A stretch of 64,000 bases of DNA from Sipunculus nudus (Eukaryota; Annelida; Sipuncula; Golfingiida; Sipunculidae), in NCBI GenBank assembly GCA_026874595.1, contig CM049316.1, forward strand, positions 25,197,839 through 25,261,838, given 5' to 3'. Below, piece by piece: positions 35,200 to 50,486 of the stretch (positions are counted from its first letter, which is position 1; each line of letters begins with the position of its first letter). The notes under the pieces are model-generated. The model was not told the DNA's origin. It was given only the letters and a program-made list of their open reading frames with translations, and did not search any database. A program made the translations under genes and the position numbers.

Positions 35200-37939
35200 T
35201 GTAAACGTTCCAATACTATGATAAAAATCGTGCCATTCTCGAAATCAGTATGTTGATTATTACTCTCTGTTGGAGCCACTGGAGAATATTTCATACATTT
35301 TCAAAAGTGGCACGAACAAATGTTCGGCTTTTTGGGGGGGAGATGTACGCTGTGTTTAGGCCTTCGTTGCGTTTGTTTTCTTCCTGTCCCAGTAAAGAGT
35401 TATCAGTAAAGGTTTACATACATGTGGGATGTGACAGGTGTTTGTTTCACGTCTACAAAGTGATTTACAGTGTCTTACTAAGGATTGGTATACCGACACA
35501 GGTGTTTAGTTGCACATGCAGAGCATCACCGAACCTTATGTTTTCAGTCATCTAATTATTACTCACCGTGGTAGCACTAAAACCTTGTCACGAATCTCCT
35601 TTCTGACCACGCTTGGGAAATGCCCGTTTTGTCCTCGACGTAAGGGAACGGTACGTCCTATGAAAAACTGCTCCCGGAGGTAGTCGTACAGACCTATTCC
35701 AAGCCAGAATGGTTGAGCAATCGTACTTCTAAATGTGTCCTTTAAACTGTCTCCCTTTAAACTGTATCATTTAAACGTGTCTGTTTACCATTGCATAGCC
35801 GTGTGACCAGAGGTCCGATTTTGCGCATTTGTGAAACACTGGCTGTAAGCATGAAAGGAACAGGCAATCGCGCTATGATTTTGTTGGCACCAGTGATCTA
35901 GCCCGGTCTACTTTTTAACACTCGTGTACAGGAGTAGGATAACGGTTTCAGTACAATATTTTGGTGGGTTGTAGTATAAGAACATACGAAAATGACCCTC
36001 TTATATTTCCATTATGATTTTGCTATTTCGTCAATCCATTATTCCATCATTACATCATTGACACCATTATCTTAGCTCACTCGGTGATAGTGAAGTCATA
36101 GAAATTCACCTCTTTTGATTAGTTTATCCAAACACATGTATTAGTCATGAGCTAAGAAAGAAATTAAAAAAAAGTTTTTTGGGGATTATTTATTTTTAAT
36201 GTATATTTTGAGAAGAATTAACCACAGAAAAAGGGGCAACTTAGGCTGTATTTAGTTTCACATAATCCAAAAGCGTGTGGAAATGTTCACTAGTCCCCAT
36301 TTCACAATGTTATGAAGTTTAATTCAACGTTTGGAGATAGTATGGTGACATATTAGCAAGCAAAAGAATGTTCAACGTTGATCACAAAACGTCAGCCATT
36401 TCTTTGTGCGGACAATAATCTATCCTTTAAGAACGAATACACCTTCTGTGGGGCAGCTGTTTGCATAAATCATTTTAGTATTGACGCCCCTGCCCCTGCT
36501 AGTTTATAGTAGACAAGTATTTACATTAGGATGAGACGAAAAGGGCAGAAAACTATAACTGAATGAAAAGTACATTTATTTTTCTTAAAAATGCATAAAG
36601 AAGACTGTCAGTAGAAAACCACGATAATTTTTTTGAGAGTGTCACATTGAGTCATATCATGTTCTCCTGTACGTGTTTTTATATGATCTTCTATCCCATC
36701 TGACGTCAGGTAAATTTTAAATTATTTCTATGGGCAGGATGATTTTTTTTAACTTCTAGTAATATGAAATCATGGGCATTTAAGCTATACCAGTAAAGAA
36801 ATAAAATCTTAACAGACACAACACAAAACAATGTTAAAATGTTAAAAGCTTGTTATTATTCAATTCTTTCCAGCGTTTCATTTTCCTTAAATGGCTTTAA
36901 AAGTATAATCAAAACTTATCCGCCACCATAAATGTTAAAGCTACATGTATATATTAGCAATAATATGTGCATTTTCTTACGCAATGTGTACAGTGTAACC
37001 CTCCCGGTACACGGAATTCTATTCACACGTACCTCCAGTTCACCTGATTTATATGTTGTTTTGGTTCTATATGTTAGTAAACACAACCCCTGTGCGTTTG
37101 TTTATTATAACAAGACTGCATGACCAGAGGTCCGATCTTGCGCATGCGCAACTTCCAAACAAGGGGAAGCGACATGAAAGAAAAAATACTAAAGAATCAC
37201 CGGTTGGATGCTTCAAAAATCTTGATATGGGAAGTCACGCGGTATGGCCACCAGATGGCGTGCCCGCTTTGTTTGTATTTTGCACCATTTTTTTTGCCAG
37301 GTGAAAGTTTTTCACCACTTGTGTACAGGATTATAATTATGTTTCTAAGATCAGAATAAAATATTGGCAGATACCGTGATATTTTAAGGAGAAAAGCACT
37401 ATATGTGTATATAAAGTGTAACACTATATGTTTATTTATTAACTTGGATTGTATGTGGATATGTCTCTTTAAAATAAACTCAAAATATAAATTTTGACTA
37501 TCCAAAATTTTTAGAGAAAACAATTTGTGCCTTTAGAAAGAAAAGGCATTCCAAACGAAACCTTTTAAGTTATTTTATGTTTCAGTCGCAGTTTAATTTA
37601 ACATTTTCTAAAACTATTTTAAAACATGTTGAAAGGAATGTCAAAACTGAAAAAAATTGCCATCATGCTGTATATGAGTGATAGGAAGTTGAAGAACTAA
37701 AATGCATAGGGAGTCAAATTTTTACAGACAAAATTTTCTAAGAACGAACTTGCTACATATGCTCATATACACTAAGATGTATGACAATCCTCTCTATCCA
37801 CATTACTTACGCTCTCAATCGCTTGGCACATTTTTAAACATCAATTCATTTTCACACTCAACAAAATCAATACAAACACTCCTCAGAATCAAAACTGGAT
37901 AAACATAAAACAAAGGTAGTATATCTGTCAGAACATTAC
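35200..37939. other. Intergenic: short repeat family, no gene
   Basis: A repeat with GACCAGAGGTCCGATxTTGCGCAT and TTGTGTACAGGA occurs at about 35803-35945 and 37118-37335 and is related to the TTAA-flanked element in gene 1 intron 1. No coding exon recognised. Confidence 0.5.
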
Positions 37940-40900
37940 TTAGACCTCCATAGGGAACCTGCTGTTCAGGTCATTTGCCATTGCCACGAAGCTGTTGAAG
38001 ATTTCCTCAAATGTGGGCTGAATTTGCGACGGTGGAAGAGTGAACCCGTAGAAACCAGTGTCTCTCAGTTCATACGTGTAGGCGAATTTAATACCCAGAG
38101 TGCCCTTGGCCCAGTCGTCCGAACCTCCAGCCGCAGGACCTTTAGAAATGAAAAGTGAGTCGAGGTATATATTTAGGTATGGAGTGACCTAATAATTGCC
38201 TCCATCTGGAGGTTAAACGTTCATCCCCGTTCGCGTGTGTGTCTATGTGTTTGTTCACAACATAACCCATACAATTATGAAGGGAATCTTATGAAATTTT
38301 CAGAATACTTCAAATACTGGCAAATAATGAAAAACCAGGGAATGTGGGCCAAATAAGTGAATGCGAACTCTGGTTTTAAGAGAATCCCATAATAGGAAGT
38401 AGATTTCATGTTCTTAAATATGCGTAAATATTACTAAATATCACTATATTTTATGAAATATAAATAAACATAATTTTTTTGTGTGGAGGTAATTGCCTCC
38501 TGTTACAGGTACCTGTTTTATTATGCGCGGGATATTACATAACTTGGCATGTGCTAGGCATTCTGATTCGTGTTAAGCGCAGACCCTGTACACTTCTGTG
38601 GGAGCCGCACTTGCTGAAATCTCGCGGAGTGTATACACAGTACTCGGTGTAGTCTAGATGGTTCGGGTCTGTTTTTTAGGCGCTGTGGGCGCACGTGTAT
38701 TGTTGTGTGGAGACACAGCGTTCTTTGTTTCAGATGGTTCGGGTCTGTTCAGGCGCTGTGGGCGCACGTGTATTTTTGTGTTTCGAATGTTCGTGAAAAT
38801 GGAAGTTTCTGGGCTTCGGGTGAAATTAAACTATAAATTGGGGTTGTTTTTATAGTCGGGAGAGAGAAAAATACCAGCGGACACGGAAGAGTATGACTTT
38901 TTGTTAGTTTTGGACCTTTCCGATAATTGCAGAATGTACAGATATAGATATTCTAAGGATGTGAGAGATTGGCTTCAGTTTGCCTTTGGGATTATTACAA
39001 GAACTTTTGGATCACAATTTTGGATTGTTTTAGAAATTGAATCGGACTATTCTCTGAGAAGATTTACATGAACTGTTCATCTGGATTGTTTGTGTTAAAG
39101 GACTCTTGTTGAGCTGTGATAGTGGTGGTATCCAGAAATCAAAGCCTAGGATCTGGACACTCTGGTACTGTACATTTTCATTATCGGTATACTGTGTAAT
39201 TGTATTGATTTAGTGTATTGTAATGTTAGGATTGTTCTAAGAATAAATTATAATTATTTGTTAACAAAAAAGGACTGACTTCTTTATTCATTCCCCTAGA
39301 CATTTCACGCTGCCTAGTGTTGCGGAATCTGATTTTTTTTATCTCCGTCAGAGAATCTGTTCTCGTCACAGTTACGTGATCTGTTATTATAAGGTTCCGT
39401 AACTCTCTGTAATCTTATTGTTCAGTCTTTCTGTTATTACTTTTTTTCCTGTGGGTCCCTGCGATTCCTCACCATTCAGTCACCATTCAAGCTAAAGAAA
39501 ATATTTTATCAAAACAGGTAATCGCCAATATTTGTTATTTTTTTTTCTGTTTGTGACCTGTGGTATTTATTTATGATATCTGCTATTATATGAGATCTGT
39601 AACTATTGCTTACCCAACAGCACAGCAGAATTGTCGGCCGTGTAAACTTCTCCGTGCGTGTTAAAAATGGCATTAACAGCATTGTCGGCCACGCTTTGCT
39701 GAAACGAAATAGTGGTGGTGTTTGGTAAAAGTATATACCGATTGACCTCTTCCTTATTCCCATCAGCAAAAAAAAAAAATACCTGAGTGTACCAAGTTTG
39801 TAAAATAGTGAAAACCCATGTTGCCCTTTCCGTTGTGACCAGTCATGCGGACTGATTTATGGTGTCAGATGGTGTTAGACGCGAGTATTATCTCCGCCAA
39901 GCGTTGGGTATGTTTTTACCGGCGTTGGTATGTTAGGCTGTGTGTTTCTAAGTTTTCTGTTTAATAGCAATGTTATTCAAAACAATGGATTTTGATTAAA
40001 TTTTCAGAATAGCTGGGCAATGATTCAAGGAACAACTTTTTTAATAATGGGGTTCATCCGGATCATCATCTGGATCCATGAATTTTAAAAATAAAAATGC
40101 TGCATTTTTGTCAATGCAAATGAGAGCCATGGGATGCTTGAGCGGAGATCCGCACTCTCTAAGTGCATTTTTTTTTTACTAGTTTTACTATATTTTTTTT
40201 GCAAGATTTAACAAGAAATAACAATCAAGGCGGAACATTCACAACGCATTCAGATCAGATTTGTATTTTACTTGTTAAAGAGATACGACCGTGTGTGGAC
40301 CTATTAATTTAAGATCGAGAATTGTTGATTCCGATAAAGGGGGTATTCTCTTTGTAAACACCACAATACTATGGGGATCCTGCACGGTCAACTTTTGAGT
40401 GACAAACATTGAATTTTTATTATCTGAAGAATAGTACTCTTGTTGATTCCATTTGACATGTGTTATCTCTATGTGTTTGTCGACTGTGTTTGTATGGAAT
40501 ACGGTAAGAAGTGCGTATAAGGAACAGTCTCTTTTTTTAACTCTGGCAAACTGTGCTGCCGTTGGTGGGACCAAACTGTTCCCTGTTAGAGTCGAAATTA
40601 TAAAGATATTTAAGTAGAACAACAATTTTGTGTTTTGGCATTCAAGACAATGAATTAAATGCTTGCCAACAAATAATCGATGTCACCCCGATATGTATAC
40701 ACGTGCTGTCCCGATGTCGTTCAGATGTCACCCCGACGTGTCCCGGTGTCATACGATGCCAATCCCATTGAAAAAAAATTGAGGGGCATGTTAGAATGAC
40801 CAGATGTCTCGCGGATATTCGATGACTTTCCGATACCAGGATCAATTCACGATGATATGTTACACCAGTGTTAAGCTGTTATAACATCAGGGCACTGCGA

Positions 40901-43900
40901 GGGCGAAACCGTGGATGTGTGAGCCCTGTATAGTCAATATATACTTTATATTGTCAAAGTGCACTGATTTGTACTCACAATAGTCTTCGGATTCTACACA
41001 CACCAGCGGCGAAAGTACAATATAGTCCAGGTTCAATATAGTCCAGGCACTTTTTGAACCTAAATATAGGGAAGTGGGTATTGTGGCCCGTTCAATTATG
41101 TTGGATCCGAATTATTTCACGTCAAATTACTTAACCATGGGTGTGTTTGTAGAAAGGACCCCAGGAAGGAATAGTAATATTTTGTAAGCACACGCTTGTG
41201 AAATATAAACAGAATATGTTTCCTTGAAATGTAACAAATTATGATATTAATGATTGACAGTTTATACAAGGAATCACGTCTGTCCCACGGTGACTACCAG
41301 GAAGAGATTCGTTTCGAGGAGAAACGACCTCTGGCTGAAGGGTGTAAAACTGTAATATGTAGCTATTTACCAAGTCATCATGGTCCGGAACCGCCACGTA
41401 GTCATAAGCCCACGGTATCAGAATATACTGCCCGTACGAGTGGACTGCATTGTAGGCCCTCACACGTGAGGCAAAAGGCGTAACGAAGTTCCTGATGGCG
41501 CTGGTCTCTGATTGGTCGAAGGCAGCAGTTCCTCGGTAAGTTTGAGTGCATGGTTCATCACTGGAACCGGGCCCTGTTATAGTAAGGTGATTTATGAAAT
41601 AAAAAAGGACTCATGGAGCGCATACTTTTACATAATACAAACATATTATGATTTATAAAGAAGGTGTCATTTTGAATGTAATAATCTCAGTTAAACTTTA
41701 CCAAAACAATACTGAAATAGTTCGTTTCTGTTTTATATTGTGGTGGGGATTTTAGAGCAACCGCAACTGGCTGTATGCAAGTTGCATCAATTTTTTATTT
41801 AATTCTTTGAGCTTTTATTTTTTTAAATCAATATCCGAATGGTTCGGATGACTCTTTATACTCTGTCTCGGATATGCGATGTCGACCGGCTTGATAGGTA
41901 CACTACGGCAATTATAGTAGGCCCAAGCATATATCAACGGTCAATTATGCTAATATTCCTGCAAGTAATTTAATCTCTTCAGTACTATTTCTGATAGAAA
42001 TTATTAAAAAATTTGTGGCGTAGCATTCACAATCATTCATATTAAAAAAACTGTCAAATTCCTCTATGCATTCATCCTACAAGTAAATCATATTTGTAAT
42101 TTTACGTTTTGGTAAAACGAGAATATTTTCGATTCCATATTTTAAACTTCGGAAATAAAATAATTTTCGGAAAAAAGACACGAAATTTCGATGTTCAGCT
42201 GATAGTTAAGTTATCATTGCTAACAGAAAAATATTTAATACTTATTTCATGAACGGTTCAATATAAAATTATCATCTGTCATGCTGACAATACAATGGTA
42301 GCTGTGAGCAATATTATTACATGGACATCAGTATCTTATTTTGGTGAATTACAACTCTCACTATATACAAGACTGCCTGGCTGTGGCTTATTCTCGCTAT
42401 TGGACCTGACATCAAAATGCAAAAGTGTTACAGTGCTTTACCTCCAAACATGTAACCAAAGTTACGGTTCGGGTCCACTCCAATACAAAACGAACCTTCA
42501 TTGGGTTTGCGGGTCTTTCTCCACATTCTGTCCTGGTAATAAAAAAAACTTTGTTTGTCTAATGGTTTCATACCATAGTATTTTATGGTACATTGAAACT
42601 AGTGGTGGGCCGATCATCGAGTTTTTTCGAAAGTCAGTCGGTTTGCTGCAACTATCAAGCGCTCGATTACGCAAGGCAACAATCGATTACATCATATTCA
42701 TGATTTTTTATACTAGAATGTCTTTAAGTTATAGGCAAAAATTACTCTTCCCTTATTTCAACATTCCGCGCTTTATATAATGAGTCTGTGTTCCCAAATA
42801 ACCTCCGTATATAACTGAGTATGACACGGTGGAGGTGAGAACGGAGAACTTATTAAACCTCTGTGAACTGGCAAGGAGCTGCAGAATTAGCGGAGAGTTT
42901 TCTAACGAGATGTTCATTCCAAAATATGGGCGGTATGGCGTTTAAATGCTCCATAATGCTCTAGGTCTATGCCAATTTTGCAAGATTCTCTTAGAAATCA
43001 TCTCCTCGACTGATGTCGGGTGCCGCTGCCGCATGAGTAATTATATATAAAGCTTTCAATTACTTATTTTTTAATTTTTACCAAAAATTATGTGGACCTG
43101 TATTTTTTTTTTTCTGGCAAGCTTATGAAACCACTATGCATGTCGGCAGTCATCATAATTGTTATAAATGAAAGACCTGGTAGTGAAGTTAAAATGATAA
43201 GCGGGAGTGATAATGAGAGCCAGCGAGAGGATGTCCTGGACTATGTTTTAATTCTTGATTACTATAATTATTTTTGAAATGAAACTTTGAATAGCATATC
43301 TTAATGATAAAAGGAAAATATAAAAAAGGCAAAACCTTCTTTTCGTCAGGTAGAATTACTAAGACATGCGGGCTGGGTTAAGTACAGTTTCAAAGATAAT
43401 TGCACCTTTCTTTATAGTTAACTGAACCGATTAATAATCGATCATCGATCGGTTTGCCCAAACCGATGATCGATTATGAAAAAGGAACCGACTCCCACCA
43501 CTAATTGAAACCTCAAAATTACGACCACCATCGGGACCTCGATATAGTGGCCGCATTTTGCAGGTGGTCGTCTATGTGAGGACTGATATAAAGAGCAATA
43601 ACGAATTGTGACCGTGAAAAATATGGCCTTTTTTCAGGTGGTCGAAAAACTCAGATGGTCGTTGGGCGAGGTTTTACTGTATATCAACAAAGGGACAAAT
43701 CAACGTGCTGCTTAACGGTTATTCTGACCCAAACGAAGTGAATGAAAGCTCCATGCGCCAAGCACATCAGATCACGTGATTGAGCCTGATAATGATCATT
43801 TTATTATAGCTTGACAAAATATCGAAAACAGACAGAGTATCATTTGGTGATATTCACTCATGATGTAATAATAGTACTGAACGTTTTATGACCTTATTTT

Positions 43901-46900
43901 TATCGGTAAACAGACTTTACATGTACATGTTTATCCTACTGAATGGACAGCGGTCAAGCAGTACACTGCGCAGACTCGCAGACTGTTTAGAGGTAGTTGG
44001 AGTCAAAATCTGAGTCAAAATACAATGTATCTCAGGGCTTCAAAATACACCACTGGCATAGGTATATAGGAGGTGATGAGGACAATGTAGTCCGTTCAGG
44101 TTTAATTAATAAGAAATGTTTTAAGGAAAATTATATAAATATGGGTGTTTCGTGGTAAGACTTAACGGAATAAATTATATTTTGTAAGCATACGCATGTC
44201 GAATGTAAGCAGTTGGTGTTTGAGTTAAATTTAACCAATTCATTTTTTAAAGTTTGACAGGTGAGACAAGTAGACCCGGCCGTCCCACAGTGTCCAAACA
44301 AAAGAGACCTCTGGCGGAAGGATGGGTCAAACAGTAACCACCTCGGCGGTTAATGCTTTCGGAGGTAAATGTGGCGCCATCTTGTCATTTGAGACTCTAT
44401 CAAATAGGCCTACCAGTCCAATATAAATGCGTTCTGGGTTGTGCATGTACGCCAAAGATGAATGGAATTTTGAAAAGATAATAAAATAACTGCATAAAAA
44501 CATTATATAAGGAGCGCTTCAATATCATAAACCCCCTGAGAATTAATCTCTAAGGTTTATTTACGGATCACAACTCAAAAGTCCGATTCCAGGGTAATAA
44601 TATATCCAGGGTAATATTCCAGGGTATCAATTATATTTTTTTTGTTTTAATTTTCTACAAAAATACTTTTTGTGCTTCGGACTTTTTGGGCCTTAAGTGA
44701 ATGTCCTGTAACGTTCGGCTTCATTAATGAAAAAATATTTTAGGCCTTCTCAGGATTTGCTGCGTTCCTTGCATTATCTCGTATCTTGACAATAAAACCA
44801 TGATGGATATGAATGAGAAAAGTTTCTCGAGGATCACTTATTTTACTATGATATGAAACAAATCTAAAGGTTCTGTGAATAAAGACATTTTATATTGCAT
44901 AAACGTCTTTTATGAACCAACCACATATTTAGCTATATCATATAATGGATATAATATAAGGACCACCTGTAATCCCCCTAGAGAAGTTACGCTTTGATTT
45001 TATTTTATACCTAAGGGTGTGCTCTATCAGAATCTGGTTTTCTGCCATTCAACCCTTTGTGATTATTGCCCTGCAGGCCGCGATCATTGAATATATAGAA
45101 AGTTTGCTGTTTCCGCTTACTTTTTTTTTCAATATAAAACCAAAGTTATCATGGCATACACAAAGCTTTGGGTTGGCAAGTCCAATCCGAGAAAGACAGT
45201 CTTGAACAATGTTTGAAATCATTTGAAAATACAACAGGGCAGATCAGTACGATTTAGGATAAATTGTAATTTGGCCGTGTAAGGCGCCATTGTAAATATA
45301 TATCTAGATAAATGTTTCCTCATAATTTGTCACTCTGTATAATTTTCTCAATATATACCAAAAGTACAAATTAAACTATAATGCTTAAGTCCACACTTAC
45401 ATCGGTATGACAGTATTCGTAGCCGTCAGGGTTTGACGCTGGCTGGATGTACCAGTCGTACAGGTTGATCATGTTCTGTACCTCGGAGTTTGAGTTGTAC
45501 TCGGAAATCATCTGTTTAAACATATATGAGAAAAGATACTAAATAAATAGTACTTTGTATCACACGCTGCATGCAATTGGTTGATGGATTACTAATTCCA
45601 TCACATTGCAGCAACTTGTATTGCGGGCTGCATAGTTGTAATTGTTTGGCGGAGGTAACCGCCTCCATTTTGTCATGCTGACTTATATAATTGTACATCT
45701 TCAGAGTTCCACTTCGGCTTGGGACCACTTGACGAGACATGAGCATTTGCCTCCTGTCATTTTATTTTATATCCTGGTGTCACCCAGGGCCGGTGTCCAC
45801 CGCATCTGCAGCTCCTGGGTACGTTTTCGTTCCCATTGCTGAGTCATAACAGTAAGTAACCTCCCAAAAACGCACATGTTCGTGAGTGATACCCTTCTGT
45901 AGGGTACAGCCTTCCCATTAAGCCTAAAGGGCGCTTAGGTTGAGGCCGGACGGGAAAATCTTACCGCTACTCGACTGAGATTTTAAATCCCGCGACCCCA
46001 ACTTTGGGTTGTGCTTTGTCCCTAAACCACAGAAGCCGGTTACAACTACACTGGCATTTTATTATCTTAAACAATGCATACCTGTACAGCTACATGGCTA
46101 GCGTAACAGTTTGTAAAGGTTGCCTGAACCAACATCTGGGTCAGTACATAAATTCCCTAAATAAAACTAAGCTTGAAGTAAATGAAACAATGTACGATTA
46201 TCGATAAGACAACTGAGGTATTTTGACGTCTTTCCAACGGTGCTACATGAATTCAAATATAAGCCATTATATCTAAATATTTTATATCTTAATATCTAAA
46301 TCAAAGTCTTCATATTTTACCTTGTTGATCATGTTGAGGCACACGGCGGGAGAAATCCATTCCCTTGAGTGGATACCACACTCCAAGTAGATGATGGGGA
46401 CATTACGTCCACTCTTGATCTGAAAAAAAATCAATTGTGCTCTTCTTCAGAGATGCTGAATAAATTTCTCACGAAATTTCTCAGGTGATTCTGATGACTC
46501 ACGATTCCTTAGCAATCAACCAAAGAACATCACACAGTCAATCGCACTAAGATTTGCAAATTGTTTCGACTGTTTCGGATATTTTTTTCTAATCTGACAT
46601 GTTTCTCCATGTTATCTATGTTTGAACACAAATGCGGTCCCATATCTAAAACTAGAAGCGGACCTTAATGTTGGATACTCCACAATCCGTATTTTCATTT
46701 ACTTATTGGCCCATATTCCCAAGTTTGTTGGTGCACTCGTTCCCAAAGAATGTTGCAAGTCATTTATTCGGCCAATGTTCCCATGTTCAATCGGGCATAT
46801 GTGACTGCACATTTGTGGAAGTTCTATGTTTATCCGAATCATCATCATCCACAGCTCCACCGAAATCTAATTGAATTTTCAATGGCCAATTGTCGAGGTG

Positions 46901-49543
46901 CGGGGTTCTGTTCATGGTTCCGTGAGTTATATTGTAAATTAACCCCAAACCCCCCCCCCCCCCCCCATCCCCCACACACACATACCGGAGCAGGGGAATG
47001 AACGCATACCCGCCTGTCCCAGGTAGCATTACAATCATTGCTGGCTCTTTTGGCTTACACGTTTAAGCGTATTTTTTCCACAATTGCAGTCCATTCAATT
47101 GAAAGAATTATAAAAACTGATCATTCAACGATTCTGGTAAGTGTGCGAGCTATGAATGTTAAATGGTACTATTACTTGTATAATTAATAACAAAATCTTG
47201 CTGACCTGCATGACGTAAAGATTACGACCTTCATAGGACTGACCGATGGTAGACAGCTCGCATAGAGTACCGCAGGACTGGGCAGTGGAGGTAAGCCAAT
47301 TCTCGATCTGTGAACAGGAGAAGACAGAATCAAAACATGGTATATGTGAGACAAGGACTGCTGCTGAAGAAAACAAAGATCCCTCTGTCTTCATTCAAAA
47401 TAATGTTCTAGACTAGTGCCAAAGTGGGCGCGTGCGGGTGGCTTGGGTGCTGAGGCCTTCATCATGGAATTGGTGTGGGTGCCGGTGTTCTGCTGGCTCG
47501 TCCGACTTCCATCCTTGACCTTGGTGCCTGGTGATCTCGAGCTCACCTGGGAAGGCATCTTGGATCTCTTTCCGCTTGTCATTGTGTGGCTTCTACGGAT
47601 TTCTTTACATACGCCGCTTCTTTTTCCTTTTACATACTTGAAGGCCATAAACCTGGAAACAAACTTGTTTTTCCATGGTGATGAAGCCGACGCGGGTCCC
47701 TTCCTGCTGGAGTTAACATGATTGGCTTGAGCCCCAACTCAACATAGACCTAAAGAAACTTATGATGTTACCTTTACTCAAGTTTGCCTGAAAAAGACAC
47801 TAAAAGAGACAACATTAAGCAAAATGTCAGTTTGTCAAACTTTCTACGTTTACGATCCATCTGTTGAACAATTGTTTCCTTTAGTCATTGTTAAAAAGCA
47901 TGCTTCAGTGTTCATAACAAATAACACTGTTAAGATTCAGTGTAGTTACTGTATTAATGTGAAAAAAATCATAATATATATTATGCCTATACCGGAGAAA
48001 TAATCAAACCAAAGTCAGGTGCCGAGTAATTGATTTACATAATGTATTGCAGACTGGACCGTTTTAATTTTGATTATCATCAGAATAAACTAGTTTAATT
48101 TGTGCGTTTATTTACAACACAAAGTTTATTCAAATGGTTTATAAAACAATGGTATTTGATGAACGTGTTCATAACAACCTGGCAATTGATCCAAGAGCTA
48201 AATGAACTAGAAAATAGTCCCATTCCGCTTGGGGAAGCCGACTGAAATTTGACAATATTCTCACAAATTGACAGATTGGTTTAAACATTAAGAGGCAAAT
48301 GAGGAATAGACCATGGTCCTAATGAACCAGAAAGAAACCCAAACTTTATACTTGAAATTACTTTTGGATTGTATTAAAATCAATAATCAACATGTGTTAA
48401 AACATTTTCTTTTGTTCTACAAACTGCAATGATGAAGCATGTAACCCATGACAGACACCATGTCACTTGACCTCAAGTTTCTGAAAAAGCAGAGGTTGCA
48501 AAATATAATTACAATGGAATGCCTGTATTATGATCATCATCGGGACTGGATGAAAGTGGCCTTAATACAGGAGTGGCCGTAATGCAGGACTTCACCAGGA
48601 TAGAGGGGTTAAAATGTATCACGAAACCAAGTTCGATCTTTATTACAATCAACAAAATAAATGTGTTTACAGAATATTAGTATAATTACTGTTATCAATA
48701 AAAAATATATTTACAATCACGTCAACCCTATTTATGATAATTACCAACAATATATAAAAATACAGATTTTGTAATTAAATTACAAACCGATTGTATATCC
48801 ACAATAATTAAACAATTGTTGAAAACAGTTTGAGTTGCCGTGCCCATTTCAATGCCTCTGAGAATGCTCAACATTTTATACATGTAACAATGTTTATTTT
48901 GCATTCATAATTATTCATGTATGAGTAAATTTTGCGATGTTCGCCGCACTCTTTTCGTTTGATGTACGTGTTCTCAAGCACATTAAAGAAAGTTGAAAGA
49001 TCCACAGTTTGCCACACGGTTTCTGGTGACATTCGTTAATTAAATGACAAACACCCTGATTAAGATCCGGCTCGCACCACTGATTCCAAAACATACACGC
49101 AGGTGGGAACACAAACCTTACAGTTTTGCTTATGGCACACTAAAGAGACTAAGTGGGGTAGTACGACGCCGGCTACGTATAAAAATCTCAGTCACGGTCG
49201 AGTGGTTACCTTTATCCAGGTACTCATTAACAGACAGGAATATGTGAGAGCGGACACTTGTAATGATATTGAGATTGGAAGTGGCCGCTCGATTTGTTGA
49301 GCCAATGTCACGGACCAAGAAACCTACCCGTAATACGGAATAGAGGAGTGACCGTAATTGACAACAAAATGATCATGAAATATAACGGTAAAAAATTCGT
49401 GACCGGAAAATCTGACCGTTATAGATGTATTGACCGCTATTGAGGCGTGGCCGTTAGCAGGCGTTGTACTGTATTTGGTTTTGTCATGAGGTTTTTGATT
49501 TCTTATTAGCATTGTACTTTCCTATAATCTTTAATATAAAGCT

Positions 49544-49592
<49 letters not shown>

Positions 49593-50399
49593 ATATGTAT
49601 ATATATATATATGATTTCCAGAGAATTATTGCAAAATTTAGGTTGGACCTCACTCTTGGATGTGTAATTTATTTGACTCATTTTATTTAAAATAAACAGA
49701 TCGAAAAAGATACATACCTCTGCAAAACGGTTGTAATTATTGAAGTCAATCCTGGCTCCTGGGTCCATGTTTTTGGCACGGGCGGCCATTTCCTCCTTTT
49801 CAATGTCTATGAGGCTGTTATAAACATATTTAAATTGGTATTCAAAAACATCTACAATAAAAGGAGGCTTTGCTTACCGGGGCCTCCTGGTGTTGGTGAA
49901 GCAAGATTATCTTGTTGTATACACTTAACATTTCCTGGTATCATATTTCGTCATTTTCTATCTTGACACTTAAACATGATGAATGAACAAGGATAGTCTG
50001 GATAACTTAAATTGTGGTATGAATAAGCGTTTTACTCTTTAAACCTCTTTGGCATTTTAACAATTAAACAATAGATAGTGTTGGTCAACATAATTTATGA
50101 TTTATCATAAAAACAAGCGCTTCCATTGTATGCAAATAATCTCATTTATCTAATATATAAAAAGACAGTGCAATAACTGAGTAGCTAAATATAGCCAGGA
50201 TCCTCATAATATTACTTCTGATAATGATAAATAAGCTTAAACGACAATATACAGTGAAACCTCTGTAATTTGGAGACCCTTGCGACAGTGCAAAACTTCT
50301 CACCTTATAGAGGTGCCCATAATATGGAGCTAATAACCGCAACACAAATAATGAGAAGACCAGGATTGACGGATGAAATAATTGGCAACGGCAACGAAA

Positions 50400-50486
<87 letters not shown>

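Noticed and set aside
42295-42780. 161-residue plus-strand frame
   Set aside because: It runs antisense through exon 8 of gene 2 and then into the hAT element; composition is not coding-like.
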